64,000 bases of DNA from positions 3,844,001 to 3,908,000 of the forward strand of contig NZ_CP180316.1 in NCBI RefSeq assembly GCF_051131705.1. The letters run 5' to 3'. This document shows positions 33,355-42,249 of the stretch, piece after piece. How positions within the stretch are numbered: the first letter of the stretch is position 1; every line of letters starts with the position of its first letter. The notes beneath the pieces were generated by a model. The model worked only from the letters and a program-made list of their open reading frames with translations, had not been told where the DNA came from and searched no databases. Made by a program: the position numbers and the translations under genes. Source of the DNA: Arthrobacter_M sp030063245 (GTDB lineage: Bacteria > Actinomycetota > Actinomycetes > Actinomycetales > Micrococcaceae).

Positions 33355-34305
33355 ATGAAATCGAGTTCCCCGGCCTCCAGTCAGAACCGGCGCCATGCCT
33401 CGCCGCTGGCGGCGCCGCACCCCGGTTATTTCCTGCTGGCCGCCGTCATCGCTGTGCTGGGCGTAGTCGGCACCTATCTGTTCTACATCCGCACCACCAC
33501 GGGTCAGTACATTGATGAGTCGGCTCTCGACGAGGCGGCCCGGGCCCAGGCCATGATCGGGACGCCAAGCGCAACTTTCCTCGATGCCCTGCCCGCAATC
33601 TCCGTGGTGATCGCCGCCGTCGTCGTGGTCTTTGTCATGTTCGCCCGACGCCGCTGGCTGTCCGCAGGGATCGCGGTGACCGCGATGGTGGCAGCAAACC
33701 TGTGCACGCAGCTGATTAAGTCATCGCTGCCCGACCGTCCGGACCGCGGGGTTGTCACGTTGGATCTGAATTCGCTGCCATCCGGGCACAGCACGCTGGC
33801 AGCATCCGCGGCCGCGGCCGTCTTTTTGGTTGTTTCGCCGCGTTGGCGCCCGGCCGTGGGATTTTTCGGCGGCAGCTACGCCGTCTTCGCCGGTGTGGCT
33901 ACGCTGATCAATCAATGGCACCGGCCCGCCGACGTGATCACCGCGTTTTTGGTTGTAGCATTCTGGACCGTACTGGCCGGACTTGCGATCATGCGCACAG
34001 GATCGAGCTGGAACGTCTGGGACGGTTATGGCGAGCACTGGGCCGCGTCACGGATCTGGCCGTTCCTGTCCGTGCTCGCGGGCATGCTGGCCGCGGTGCT
34101 GGCAGTACTGGTGCTGCGGGAACTCACTCCCGCAGGCGGAAATCAGGTGAGCACCACGAATTATTTGTGGGTGGGTGTGGCCCTGATAGTGATCTGCGGT
34201 TATCTGGTGACAGTGGCCGGGACGCTGCTCTTCGGCCTGGAAGCACGCCAAAGAGCACGTCCCCCGCTGAGCCGGACTGCACGGAGCAGAGCTGAGTTGC
34301 GCTGA
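33355..34305 (+). CDS. PAP2 superfamily membrane phosphatase
   Basis: A 316-residue integral membrane phosphatase (lipid or polyprenyl phosphate likely). About seven helices. The three PAP2 motifs are present: KSSLPDRPD (motif 1), LPSGHSTLAASAAAAV (motif 2 with the catalytic His) and a divergent motif 3, INQWHRPADVITAF, where the usual SRxxxGxH is replaced by NQWH but His and Asp are kept. A basic N-terminus and Arg-rich tail flank the core. The tail DNA is part of a GCTGAGCCGGACTGCAC repeat that continues beyond the stop. Confidence 0.9.
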   Translation: MKSSSPASSQNRRHASPLAAPHPGYFLLAAVIAVLGVVGTYLFYIRTTTGQYIDESALDEAARAQAMIGTPSATFLDALPAISVVIAAVVVVFVMFARRRWLSAGIAVTAMVAANLCTQLIKSSLPDRPDRGVVTLDLNSLPSGHSTLAASAAAAVFLVVSPRWRPAVGFFGGSYAVFAGVATLINQWHRPADVITAFLVVAFWTVLAGLAIMRTGSSWNVWDGYGEHWAASRIWPFLSVLAGMLAAVLAVLVLRELTPAGGNQVSTTNYLWVGVALIVICGYLVTVAGTLLFGLEARQRARPPLSRTARSRAELR

Positions 34306-34317
34306 GCCGGACTGCAC
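34266..34317. repeat. 17-bp direct repeat spanning the PAP2 stop codon
   Basis: GCTGAGCCGGACTGCAC at 34266-34282 (inside the gene) and 34301-34317 (across the stop), followed by decayed GCGCTG/GGACTG-type copies to about 34400. This gives another array seeded at a gene end. Confidence 0.8.
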
Positions 34318-34430
34318 TGCACAGGTGCGAACTGCGCTGGTGCGGACAGCAGAGGTGTGGACTGTACTGGACCGCGCTGCGCTGAGCTGGGCTGCACGAA
34401 CTGGACCGCGGGAACCAGCGGTGCGCCGCA

Positions 34431-35717
34431 TTATCGGCGGAGTCCTGGACCCCGTCCGGTGCGCCGGGTCGTCGGCGTGGTGCGGCGCTGTTCCGAGGGC
34501 CCGCGGAGAACGGCCGCGCCCCGGTCAGGCGCATTGCGCGGAATCCAGTACCACAGGGCCGCTGCTGCCGCCAGACCGAGGACACCGGTGGCGGAGATTC
34601 CAATGGACAGCGTCGCGACCGCCGTCAGCCCGGAAAGCAGCGCAGGGCCACCCGAACTTCCGACGTCCGAAAGGAAGCGCCAGATCCCGAGGAACTGCGC
34701 CCGGCCGCACGACGGCGAATAGTCGGCGCCAAGCGTCATCACCATGCCCGACCCGATCCCGTTGCCGAATCCGATCAGCAGCGAGACCAACAACAACGTT
34801 CCGGCACCGGTACTCAAGGGCATCAGTATCAGCGCGAGTCCCATCAGCAGCATGGACGGAACAGCAACCCAGGTTCTCCCGTTTCGGTCCATCACCTTCC
34901 CCGCAGGGTAGAAGACCAGCATGTCAATCGCTCCGGACAGACCGTAGATCAATGACGTCGTGGCGGCATCAAGACCAAGGTTCTCGGCCCACAGCGGGAT
35001 GACTGCCTGCCGGGATGCGCGGACCGCACTGACCAGCAGCACGCCGAGCCCCACGGTAAGGAATATCCTCCGGTGGCTGACCAACAGCGAGCGGACGCTG
35101 GGAGGAGGCGCTGGGGCGGCGGACCGACTGCTGTCCGGATGGACGAGGTCCGGAAGCGTCCAAGCGACCGCGCCGGCGGCCACCACCGCGGCGGCTCCGA
35201 CCCAGTAGGCGCCGGACAGGCCCATCAGCTGAATAGCCAGCGCACCCGCAAACGGGCCGGCGAACACACCCACGCGCATGACCCCGCCCAGTGTGGACAA
35301 CGCCCGGGCCCGGAACTGCACGGGAACGGCCTCGGTCAGGTAACTCTGCCGGGCCAGATTGAAAACGGCAGACGCCGCACCGATCAGGAAAATTCCCACG
35401 GCGAAAACCCAGATGTTGGGGGCGAGCCCGCAGCACACCATGGCGAACATACTCATGGTAGCCGCGACGATGATCGCGGGGCGTTCTCCGTATTTCGCCG
35501 TCAGCAAAGAAGCGGGGACATTGCTCAGCAGCGAACCAATCCCCAGCAGTGTGACGATCAGCGCCGCGGCTGCAACAGAGGCACCCAGACCCCGCGAGCT
35601 CAGTGCGACAACGGGAAGAATGGCGCCTTCGCCGAGGCCGAAGAGGAGCGAAGGTCCGAAGGCTGGAATGGCGATTTTGCGCAGGCTGAGTCTGCCTGCG
35701 CTGTCATTTTCTCTCAC
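34431..35717 (-). CDS. MFS transporter (multidrug-resistance type)
   Basis: A 428-residue 12-helix carrier. The first helix region IPAFGPSLLFGLGEGAILPV, the loop SLLTAKYGERPAIIVAATMS (motif A-like region) and the second-half loop VFYPAGKVMDRNGRTWVAVP (D-R-x-G-R motif A) are typical of drug/H+ antiporters. The tail after the last helix is Arg/Thr-rich (RTTPTTRRTGRGPGLRR). Convergent with PAP2, and 45 bp from the MBL hydrolase upstream on the same strand. Substrate unknown. Confidence 0.88.
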   Translation of the reverse strand: MRENDSAGRLSLRKIAIPAFGPSLLFGLGEGAILPVVALSSRGLGASVAAAALIVTLLGIGSLLSNVPASLLTAKYGERPAIIVAATMSMFAMVCCGLAPNIWVFAVGIFLIGAASAVFNLARQSYLTEAVPVQFRARALSTLGGVMRVGVFAGPFAGALAIQLMGLSGAYWVGAAAVVAAGAVAWTLPDLVHPDSSRSAAPAPPPSVRSLLVSHRRIFLTVGLGVLLVSAVRASRQAVIPLWAENLGLDAATTSLIYGLSGAIDMLVFYPAGKVMDRNGRTWVAVPSMLLMGLALILMPLSTGAGTLLLVSLLIGFGNGIGSGMVMTLGADYSPSCGRAQFLGIWRFLSDVGSSGGPALLSGLTAVATLSIGISATGVLGLAAAAALWYWIPRNAPDRGAAVLRGPSEQRRTTPTTRRTGRGPGLRR

Positions 35718-35762
35718 CCACCTACTTTAGGCTCACCGCCTGCAGTCCGCCGGGGGCAACCG

Positions 35763-36572
35763 CTACGCGCTGGTTTCCTTGAGCCGGGTAATGAACCAAC
35801 GGGACTGGTCGGGCCCATAGGGCAGAATCGGAATCGCTTTGGTTGCCAGGTCGGGCATTTCCCGGCTGGCTTGCAGGGCCTGTCCGACCGCAGTCGCCAT
35901 TGTCCTGGCCATAACGCGGACAAAATCGTCGCTGACGGGCAAACCATGCCCCGGCACGAGGAAGTCATAGCGGTTCCGGAGCGCGGAGAGCTGCCGTAAG
36001 GTATTGGCCCAGTCGACGGGGTAGGAATCCTCGAAGGAAGGATGCGCACCCTGCTCCACCAAGTCCCCGGCGAAAAGCGCGGTCTCTGCACCCACCAGCA
36101 GGTCACCATCGGTGTGTCCGCGTCCCAGATAAAACAGTGTGGCCGCACGTCCGCCCAGATCGATGAGAACTGGCTGGTCTTTGACTAAAGCGGTCGGCAG
36201 CACTATGTGCGTGTTCTCACCCTCGCCCGCAGCCATTTCCGCCTCGGCCCCGTCCAGCGCCGACCGCTGGGATTCCGCCTCATCCACCATTTCACGGGCC
36301 GCGTTTTCGTGGGCCCAGAATTCGGTCGCTCCGGCGGCAGCGAACACGGCGTTGCCGAAAAAATGATCATAGTGCGCGTGGGTATTAACCACCGTCAAAG
36401 GGAGGTCCGTCAGCTCGCGGATGGCGGTAAGGATTTCCGCCGCCTGCCGCGGTCCGCACCCGGTATCGATGACCAAGCCCCGATCCCTGCCAACCACCAA
36501 TCCCGTATTGAGCAGCGCACCAGGGGTGCTCAATACGTAGTTCCCGGCTCCGACTTCACGCCAATGCGCCAT
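35763..36572 (-). CDS. MBL-fold metallo-hydrolase
   Basis: A 269-residue metallo-beta-lactamase-fold enzyme. The zinc motif HxHxDH is intact (VVNTHAHYDHFFGNAVF). Further ligands lie in FYLGRGHTDGDLLVG (His) and TALFAGDLVEQGAHPSF (Asp), with the terminal His in LVPGHGLPVSDDFV. Members include glyoxalase-II-like and lactonase-like hydrolases, so the substrate cannot be assigned. It may be co-transcribed with the downstream MFS gene. Confidence 0.9.
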   Translation of the reverse strand: MAHWREVGAGNYVLSTPGALLNTGLVVGRDRGLVIDTGCGPRQAAEILTAIRELTDLPLTVVNTHAHYDHFFGNAVFAAAGATEFWAHENAAREMVDEAESQRSALDGAEAEMAAGEGENTHIVLPTALVKDQPVLIDLGGRAATLFYLGRGHTDGDLLVGAETALFAGDLVEQGAHPSFEDSYPVDWANTLRQLSALRNRYDFLVPGHGLPVSDDFVRVMARTMATAVGQALQASREMPDLATKAIPILPYGPDQSRWFITRLKETSA

Positions 36573-36747
36573 GAATTTCCCTATTTTCCGCTCGTCTCGG
36601 ATCTGTCCCGCTTACGTCCGGCCCAGTGCCGCCCGTCACGTAGCGCTGAGTCAACCATATTCCAGAGCGGCTGCCGCCGGACCCGACGCTACGCCGCCGG
36701 AGCGTTTTCCGCCCGGGCCAGCTGTTTTCCACCGGCCTGGCCATTTT

Positions 36748-36790
36748 CCCTGCCCTGCCCTGCCCTGCCCTGCCCTGCCCTGCCCTACCC
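36748..36790. repeat. 5-bp microsatellite (CCCTG)n
   Basis: Seven perfect CCCTG units (36748-36782) plus CCCTA and CCC. It lies in the 268-bp gap between the E2 stop and the MBL start; the rest of that gap holds no gene. Confidence 0.95.
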
Positions 36791-36840
36791 GACCATTTCC
36801 CCCGCCCTGCCACGGGACGTTCCATCTCAACGCGCGACCC

Positions 36841-38415
36841 TCACAAGTCCGCCAGAATTGCGCCCGGGTTCTCGATTGCGTCCGCCACATACCGCAGGAA
36901 TCCCCCGGCCGTGCCGCCGTCGCAGACCCGGTGGTCGAAGACCAGGGTGAGCTCGGTGAGCTTCCGGACTGCAAGCACGCCGTCCACTACCCACGGCTTA
37001 TCTATGATCCGACCAATGCCCAGGATGGCCGACTCCGGATAATTGATAATGGCCGCCGAGCCGTCCACGCCGAAAACTCCGTAGTTATTGAGCGTAAAGG
37101 TACCGCGCGTCAGCTCTGCCGGTGTCGCCTTTCCCTGACGTACGACGGCGGTCAGCCGACGGATCTCGGTGTCCAGTTCCCTGGCGCTGAGCTTCTCGGC
37201 GTGTTCGATGGACGGGACCATCAGTCCGCGGTCTGTCTGGGCAGCAAAGCCCAGATTCACGCCATCCAGGGCGACGATGTCGTGGCCGTCGGGCGTGGTT
37301 ACGATCCTGGTGTTGAGCTCCGGATACCGGGTCAGGCCGGCCATAACAAAACGGGCGATGAACGCCAGCAGGCCGGGTGTGCTGGCCGGATGGGTCTGCT
37401 TCAGCTTCCGGCGGAGTTCCACCAATGCCGTAGCGTCAACGTCGACCCAGACGGTGGCCTCCGGGATTTCGCTGCGGCTTCGCGTCAGATTGGCAGCCAC
37501 CGTTTTCCGCAGGCCTTTCAACGGCGTGCGGCCGCGGATGGTCAGTCCCGTTCTTTCATCACGCCCGCCGGCATCGATCCGCAGATCACTTCGGCCAGCG
37601 CCGTCCACCCCGCGGGTCCCCGCGGACGTCGTTTCCGTGCCTGCACTGCCTGCACTGCCTGCACTGCTTGCACTGCTTGCACTGCTTGCACTGCTTGCAC
37701 TGCTTGCACTGCCTGCACTGCCTGCACTGCTTGCACTGCTTGCACTGCTTGCACTGCTTGCACTGCTTGCAGGAAATTGTCCGGCAACGGTTGCTTCGAC
37801 GTCTTTGCGCAGGATCAGCCCCTGCGGGCCCGACCCCGCGATGAGTCGCAGCGGGACGCCGTTGTCACGGGCGAGCTTGCGGACCAACGGCGAAATCACC
37901 AGCGGGGCAGATCCCTGCCCGAGGCCGTCGATATCACCACCAGGCCGCTGATTGAGGACGTTCGCATCACCACCAGGCCGAGGATCGAACCCGTCCGGAT
38001 CACCGTCCGTTTCGACGGGTATCACCAGCACGACGGGCTCGCTCAGCGTCTTCTTCCGCGGACGGGTCCGGCCGCCGGCACCGTGTCCGGAGGTGCCGTA
38101 GCCGATCAGCACGTTTCCGGAACCCTCTGCCTTGGCCACGCTCTCCACCCGCTCCCCGGCCTCGACCGTCGATGGGGCGACGGATACGGAGATCAGCGGC
38201 TTGCCGACATCCATCGTCTGCCCCGCTTCCCCGTGAAGTACCGCCACCAAGCCGGCAAAGGGCGAGGGCACCTCCACGACGGATTTGGCCGTTTCCACCT
38301 CCGCGATCGGCTGATCCACGATGATTTCATCCCCCACATTGACCAGCCAGTTCACCAACTCCGCCTCGGTCAGGCCCTCCCCCAGATCCGGCAGCAAAAA
38401 CACCTGCAGACTCAC
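36841..38415 (-). CDS. Dihydrolipoamide acyltransferase (E2) of a branched-chain-type 2-oxoacid dehydrogenase
   Basis: A 524-residue E2. One lipoyl domain at the N-terminus carries the lipoylated Lys in IAEVETAKSVVEVPSPFAGL. A peripheral-subunit-binding domain is near residue 195 (ISPLVRKLARDNGVPLRLIA then GSGPQGLILRKDV). The C-terminal catalytic domain ends with the active-site VFDHRVCDGGTAGGFLRYV (His and Asp of DHRxxDG). The linker before the catalytic domain is a Ser-Ser-Ala/Gly-Ser-Ala repeat. The GTG at 38415 with GGGAGGA upstream overlaps the E1beta stop (GTGA); the longer open frame to 38556 is not conserved. No E3 gene is in the window. Confidence 0.93.
   Translation of the reverse strand: MSLQVFLLPDLGEGLTEAELVNWLVNVGDEIIVDQPIAEVETAKSVVEVPSPFAGLVAVLHGEAGQTMDVGKPLISVSVAPSTVEAGERVESVAKAEGSGNVLIGYGTSGHGAGGRTRPRKKTLSEPVVLVIPVETDGDPDGFDPRPGGDANVLNQRPGGDIDGLGQGSAPLVISPLVRKLARDNGVPLRLIAGSGPQGLILRKDVEATVAGQFPASSASSASSASSASSAGSAGSASSASSASSASSASSAGSAGSAGTETTSAGTRGVDGAGRSDLRIDAGGRDERTGLTIRGRTPLKGLRKTVAANLTRSRSEIPEATVWVDVDATALVELRRKLKQTHPASTPGLLAFIARFVMAGLTRYPELNTRIVTTPDGHDIVALDGVNLGFAAQTDRGLMVPSIEHAEKLSARELDTEIRRLTAVVRQGKATPAELTRGTFTLNNYGVFGVDGSAAIINYPESAILGIGRIIDKPWVVDGVLAVRKLTELTLVFDHRVCDGGTAGGFLRYVADAIENPGAILADL
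37639..37771. repeat. 9-bp minisatellite with 63-bp higher-order repeat
   Basis: Fourteen full units GC(C/T)TGCACT plus a partial one. The C/T pattern by unit is CCC TTTTT CC TTTTT, so units 2-8 and 9-15 form a 63-bp second-order duplication. On the coding (minus) strand they encode SSA and GSA tripeptides in the flexible E2 linker. Perfect units indicate recent expansion and likely length variation between strains. Confidence 0.95.
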
Positions 38416-39551
38416 TTGTCCTCCCACTGGAGCTCGTCCACGACATCCAGGAGGCGGTCCACACCCGGCAGATAATGCTGCTCCAGCTTCGGCGCAGGGT
38501 ACGGAATGTCGAAGCCCGTAACGCGCCGCACGGGTGATGCGAGGGAGTGGAAGCAACGCTCCTGCACCCGCGCCACGATCTCCGCGGCAACGGAGGCAAA
38601 TCCGGGGGCTTCGGCGATCACCACGGCGCGCCCCGTGCGCCGCACGGCGGCACAGACCGTTTCATCGTCGAACGGCACCAGCGAGCGCACATCGATCACC
38701 TGCAGTGATCGACCCTCCTCCGCCGCCGTTTCCGCGGCGGCGAGCGCCGTCGGCACGGAGGGTCCGTAGGCGATCAGGGTCGCATCAGATCCTTCCCTGA
38801 CGATGACGGCCTTGCCGATCGATGTTACCGCTGTGGCTTCCGCTCCGGTGCCGTCGGCGTAGCGGAGGCGCAGAGCATCGACATCCACCTCTTCCTTGGC
38901 GAAATACAGCTTCTTCGGCTCCAGGAAAACCACCGGATCCGGGCAGGCAATGGCGTCCCGCAACATCGTGTAGGCATCCGCCGCGGTGGACGGCGCCAGC
39001 ACGGTCAGCCCGGGCGTGTGCACATAGTAAGCCTCGGAGGAATCACAGTGGTGCTCCACCCCGCCGATCCCACCCGCGTAGGGGATCCTGATGACCATCG
39101 GCAGCCGGACCTTGCCCTTGGTTCGGTTGGCCATCTTGGCCACATGGCTGACGACCTGCTCGAAGGCCGGGTAAGCGAAGGCATCAAACTGCATCTCCAC
39201 CACCGGCTTCATCTTGTTCATGGCCATCCCGACAGCCATCCCCACAATGCCCGATTCGGCCAGCGGCGTGTCAAAGCAGCGCTCCTCGCCGAAGCGCTTG
39301 GTCAGACCGTCCGTGATTCGGAAGACTCCGCCGAGCAGGCCCACGTCCTCACCGAAAACGACGACGGCGTCGTCGGCTTCCATGGCGTCCGACATGGCGA
39401 GGTTCAGCGCCTTCGCAAACGTCAGTGACTGCGGCTTTGCTGCTGCGGGTCCTGCCGGGAGCCCTTTCGCGGGGGCAGCCGCGGGGGCAGCCGCGGGCGG
39501 TGTCTGCACCGACGGATCTGCCGCCGTCGGGCTGGCTGAAATCGTCGTCAT
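38412..39551 (-). CDS. 2-Oxoacid dehydrogenase E1 component subunit beta
   Basis: A 379-residue transketolase-like beta subunit. After a Pro/Ala-rich N-terminus (PAAAPAAAPAKGLPAGPAAA) the core starts at LTFAKALNLAMSDAMEADDA, followed by VVVFGEDVGLLGGVFRITDG, MQFDAFAYPAFEQVVSHVAK and VRRVTGFDIPYPAPKLEQHY. It pairs with E1alpha to decarboxylate branched-chain 2-oxoacids. Overlaps E1alpha and E2 by 4 bp on either side, so the three are one translational unit. Confidence 0.95.
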   Translation of the reverse strand: MTTISASPTAADPSVQTPPAAAPAAAPAKGLPAGPAAAKPQSLTFAKALNLAMSDAMEADDAVVVFGEDVGLLGGVFRITDGLTKRFGEERCFDTPLAESGIVGMAVGMAMNKMKPVVEMQFDAFAYPAFEQVVSHVAKMANRTKGKVRLPMVIRIPYAGGIGGVEHHCDSSEAYYVHTPGLTVLAPSTAADAYTMLRDAIACPDPVVFLEPKKLYFAKEEVDVDALRLRYADGTGAEATAVTSIGKAVIVREGSDATLIAYGPSVPTALAAAETAAEEGRSLQVIDVRSLVPFDDETVCAAVRRTGRAVVIAEAPGFASVAAEIVARVQERCFHSLASPVRRVTGFDIPYPAPKLEQHYLPGVDRLLDVVDELQWEDK

Positions 39552-40675
39552 GACGTGGCTCCTTCGCGGCTGAGTTCCTCGCGCAGCATGTCCGACTGCT
39601 CGAGCAGTTGGGGCGTGGGCTCGCTGTAGACGAACCTGAAAAGGTCCTGCGGATCCACAGTAACCTCGACGTTTAGTCCGTCGCGCAACACTGCGGCGAC
39701 GCGTTCGGCCTCGGCACCAATCCGTTCTTCTTCGGCGGCCGTCAGGAGACCGGCCGCGCTCAGATACGTCCGCAGGCGCAGCAGCGGATCGCGGGGTTCC
39801 CAGGCTCGGACCTCGTCGTCCGAGCGGTACCGGCTGGCGTCGTCGGCGTTGGTATGTGACTGCATCCGGTAGGTGTGGGCCTCGATCAGCGACGGGCCGC
39901 CCCCGCTCCGGGCGCGCCGAACGGCGTCATCCAGCACGGCGAGCAGCGCGGCCAGATCGTTGCCGTCCACGCGTTCGCCCGGCATCCCGTAGCCGATCGC
40001 CTTGTGCGCGAGGGACGGCGCCACGCTCTGATGGATCAGCGGCACCGAAATGGCGTATTCGTTGTTCTGCACAAAAAAGATCACCGGGACATGGAAAACG
40101 GCGGCAAAATTCAACGCCTCATGGAAGTCACCCTCGCTGCTGGCCCCATCGCCGCACAGTGCGACGACGACGGTGTCCTCGCCCCTGAGCTTGGCAGCGT
40201 GGGCGACGCCGACTGCGTGCAGCAGCTGCGTGGCCAGCGGCGTTGATTGGGTGGCGACATTGTGTTCGTAGGGGTCGTAGCCACCGTGCCAGCTGCCGCG
40301 GAGCAGCTCCATCACCTGCACCGGATCGACGCCGCGGGCCATCACCGCAACGGTGTCCCGGTAGGTGGGGAACAGCCAGTCACGGTCCGCAAGGCACATC
40401 GCCGCGGCCACCTGGCAGGCCTCCTGGCCGTGCGACGACGGGTAGACCGCCATTCTGCCTTGCCGGACCAGCGCCGACGCCTGATCATTCACGCGCCGAC
40501 CCATGACGAGCTGACCGTACCCGCGCAGCAGGGTCTGCTCCGTCGGCAGCGCATAGCTCGTCTTAAACGTCCGGCCGACGGCGGCGGAACCGTTTTCGTC
40601 GATCAGTCTCACCGGCTGCTGGGATGGCAGCATGTCCGCTTCGGGCTGCGCCGTTCCTCGGGAATGCGGGCTCAC
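39548..40675 (-). CDS. 2-Oxoacid dehydrogenase E1 component subunit alpha
   Basis: Thiamine-diphosphate alpha subunit, about 375 residues. Conserved: YGQLVMGRRVNDQASALVRQ, RMAVYPSSHGQEACQVAAAM, the ThDP motif CGDGASSEGDFHEALNFAAV (GDGxxxEG..) followed by QNNEYAIS, and HTYRMQSHTNADDASRYR of the phosphorylation-loop region. The GTG at 40675 (GAGGA about 13 bases upstream) is my preferred start. ATG 40633 and TTG 40783 are alternatives; the latter would extend to the divergent regulator's leader. Branched-chain rather than pyruvate substrate is inferred from the linked Lrp gene. Confidence 0.9.
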   Translation of the reverse strand: MSPHSRGTAQPEADMLPSQQPVRLIDENGSAAVGRTFKTSYALPTEQTLLRGYGQLVMGRRVNDQASALVRQGRMAVYPSSHGQEACQVAAAMCLADRDWLFPTYRDTVAVMARGVDPVQVMELLRGSWHGGYDPYEHNVATQSTPLATQLLHAVGVAHAAKLRGEDTVVVALCGDGASSEGDFHEALNFAAVFHVPVIFFVQNNEYAISVPLIHQSVAPSLAHKAIGYGMPGERVDGNDLAALLAVLDDAVRRARSGGGPSLIEAHTYRMQSHTNADDASRYRSDDEVRAWEPRDPLLRLRTYLSAAGLLTAAEEERIGAEAERVAAVLRDGLNVEVTVDPQDLFRFVYSEPTPQLLEQSDMLREELSREGATS

Positions 40676-40926
40676 TCCATCACCGTCCTCACTGTCGGGC
40701 GTTCCATCCGTTCCCGCGGCGGGGCGCCGCAGGAGACCCAGAACTTCAAGATACTCTGAACCTAAAGATGCTCTGGTTCTCAATTATGCGATCGGCGGAC
40801 AATTCGTATCCAGAGGTGCCAAAAACTGTGGAAAATACCATCAATATGACGTATTCTGGCAGACGGAATGTAAATGTGAGCCGGATTGCGTTCCGTTTTT
40901 CCCATGGCGTCTTCCCCCGCCACCCT

Positions 40927-40959
40927 TTTGCAGAGAGTTTGCAGAGAGTTTGCAGAGAG
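40927..40959 (+). repeat. 11-bp tandem repeat, three perfect copies, at the 5' end of the Lrp gene
   Basis: TTTGCAGAGAG at 40927, 40938 and 40949. It lies between the candidate ATG 40904 and the preferred GTG 40967. The purine-rich GAGAG could supply the ribosome-binding site for the GTG. Because 11 is not a multiple of 3, gaining or losing a copy would shift a frame starting at 40904. Confidence 0.9.
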
Positions 40960-40966
40960 CAGCCAA

Positions 40967-41419
40967 GTGGCCGATCCCAACCCCGCACCGCTGGACGACG
41001 TTGACCGCAGAATCATTGCCGAACTGACCCGGGACGGCCGGATGTCCGTGACAACGGTGGCGGAAAACGTCCACATCTCCCGGGCCCACGCCTACTCCCG
41101 CATCGCGCGGCTGACCGGAGACGGCGTGCTGACCAAATTCACCGTGCTGGTGGATCCGACCAAGGCCGGTCTGCGGTCGTCCGCGTATGTCACGCTGAAG
41201 GTCCGCCAGCATTCCTGGCGCGAGCTGAAGGAAAAGCTGCGGGCCATCCCGGAGATTCACCACATAGCCCTGGTCGGCGGGGACTTCGACGTGATCCTGC
41301 TGGTGCGGGCGGTGGACAATGTGGACCTGCGCCGGGTCATCTTCGATCAGCTGCAGTCCATGCCCGGCGTGCTGGACACCCAGACGTTCCTGGTGTTCGA
41401 GGACGTGGACACCCGTTGA
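40967..41419 (+). CDS. Lrp/AsnC family transcriptional regulator
   Basis: About 150 residues from GTG 40967. The AsnC-type winged helix starts almost at once (LDDVDRRIIAELTRDGRMSV, TTVAENVHISRAHAYSRIAR), followed by the RAM ligand domain (VTLKVRQHSWRELKEKLRAI, then HHIALVGGDFDVILLVRAVD). It is divergent from the E1alpha-E1beta-E2 operon, the layout of BkdR-type regulators that sense branched-chain compounds, so it probably controls that operon. The AT-rich gap 40784-40880 should hold both promoters. ATG 40904 would add 21 residues encoded partly by the 11-bp repeat; it lacks a ribosome-binding site, so I prefer the GTG. Confidence 0.92.
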   Translation: MADPNPAPLDDVDRRIIAELTRDGRMSVTTVAENVHISRAHAYSRIARLTGDGVLTKFTVLVDPTKAGLRSSAYVTLKVRQHSWRELKEKLRAIPEIHHIALVGGDFDVILLVRAVDNVDLRRVIFDQLQSMPGVLDTQTFLVFEDVDTR

Positions 41420-41483
41420 CCGGCGGATGTCGGGGGGTCGGCCTCCGCGAGCCGGTCCGGGTCAATGGCTTCCTGGGCCGCAC

Positions 41484-41738
41484 TCACAGACTTTGCTGCA
41501 GATGAGTCCCCGAGCGCATCTGGTCCACCCATTCGACACCGTCCACGTCGCGCCCACTCCAGGATCCGAATGCCCTGTGCATCGCGGCGAGGTCATACTC
41601 GACGGAACGTTCCGCACCGTAGACAGCCACCACCGCATTCCGGATGAGATCGGATATCGAACGTCCGATGCATGCGGCGACCACATCGAGGGTCCGTCGT
41701 TCTTCCTCCGTGAGGTAAATCTGCGCCCGCAGCACCAA
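41484..41738 (-). CDS. Orphan ribbon-helix-helix (CopG-like) antitoxin
   Basis: An 84-residue protein with an N-terminal RHH DNA-binding fold: RAQIYLTEEERRTLDVVAAC (beta strand and helix A), then IGRSISDLIRNAVVAVYG (helix B). The C-terminus (FGSWSGRDVDGVEWVDQMRS) resembles antitoxin tails that bind PIN toxins. The start codon would be TTG 41738 or GTG 41735. A toxin would be expected directly downstream on the minus strand, but that space is the end of the Lrp gene. The toxin has probably been lost by deletion. Confidence 0.65.
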   Translation of the reverse strand: MVLRAQIYLTEEERRTLDVVAACIGRSISDLIRNAVVAVYGAERSVEYDLAAMHRAFGSWSGRDVDGVEWVDQMRSGTHLQQSL

Positions 41739-42049
41739 GTTCTAAGCCCACATTCGGACCACACATTGGAGTAGGCGCCAACGAGCGGACCGGCAGAGTA
41801 AGAAACAATTTTCGCGGGCGCCCCGTAGCTGTCGGTCTGCCCGCCTCAGGCCCGGTCCTTCGGTTTTGCCTCCGCCCGATCTGGATCGCTCTCATGGTGG
41901 ACCGCGACGCCGGCAGTCACCAGGCCAATGCCGAACAGGTCTTCGGACGTGTGCATCTGCCCGAGCACCACGAGACCCATACGGGTAGCAGCCGCCGGCA
42001 GCTTTGCCGAGCATCAACGCGAACGTCGTCCGGGGCAGCTGCAGTTCTT

Positions 42050-42249
42050 CGGCGGCTCACGATTATCGATATCGAGCGCGGCACATTCCGGGAAGCTGGA
42101 CTGCTGCTGCCGGGCGGCTCACTGCGAAGTCTTGACGCCCTGCACCTTGCCGTGGCGGAACGGATGGCGGCCGATGAATTCGTGACTACGATGTCCGGCA
42201 GGCCGATGCCGCCCGCACGGTGGGGCTCACGGTCGTGGATCCCTCCTGA
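42050..42249 (+). pseudogene. PIN-domain (VapC-like) toxin remnant, truncated and frameshifted
   Basis: The readable part LRRLTIIDIERGTFREAGLL, LPGGSLRSLDALHLAVAERM, ADEFVT is the C-terminal half of a VapC; RSLDALHLA is the PIN acidic motif. A one-base loss near 42185 shifts the end into YDVRQADAARTVGLTVVDPS before a stop. The N-terminal catalytic Asp and Glu region is not recognisable. The 310 bp before it (41740-42050) carry no other recognisable gene. Confidence 0.7.

Noticed and set aside
37639..37771. CRISPR-like array
   Set aside because: Contiguous 9-bp units without spacers; it codes for the E2 linker, so it is a minisatellite.
38416..38556. N-terminal extension of the E2 frame
   Set aside because: Overlaps E1beta, not conserved; the lipoyl domain begins right after the GTG at 38415, which has a good ribosome-binding site.
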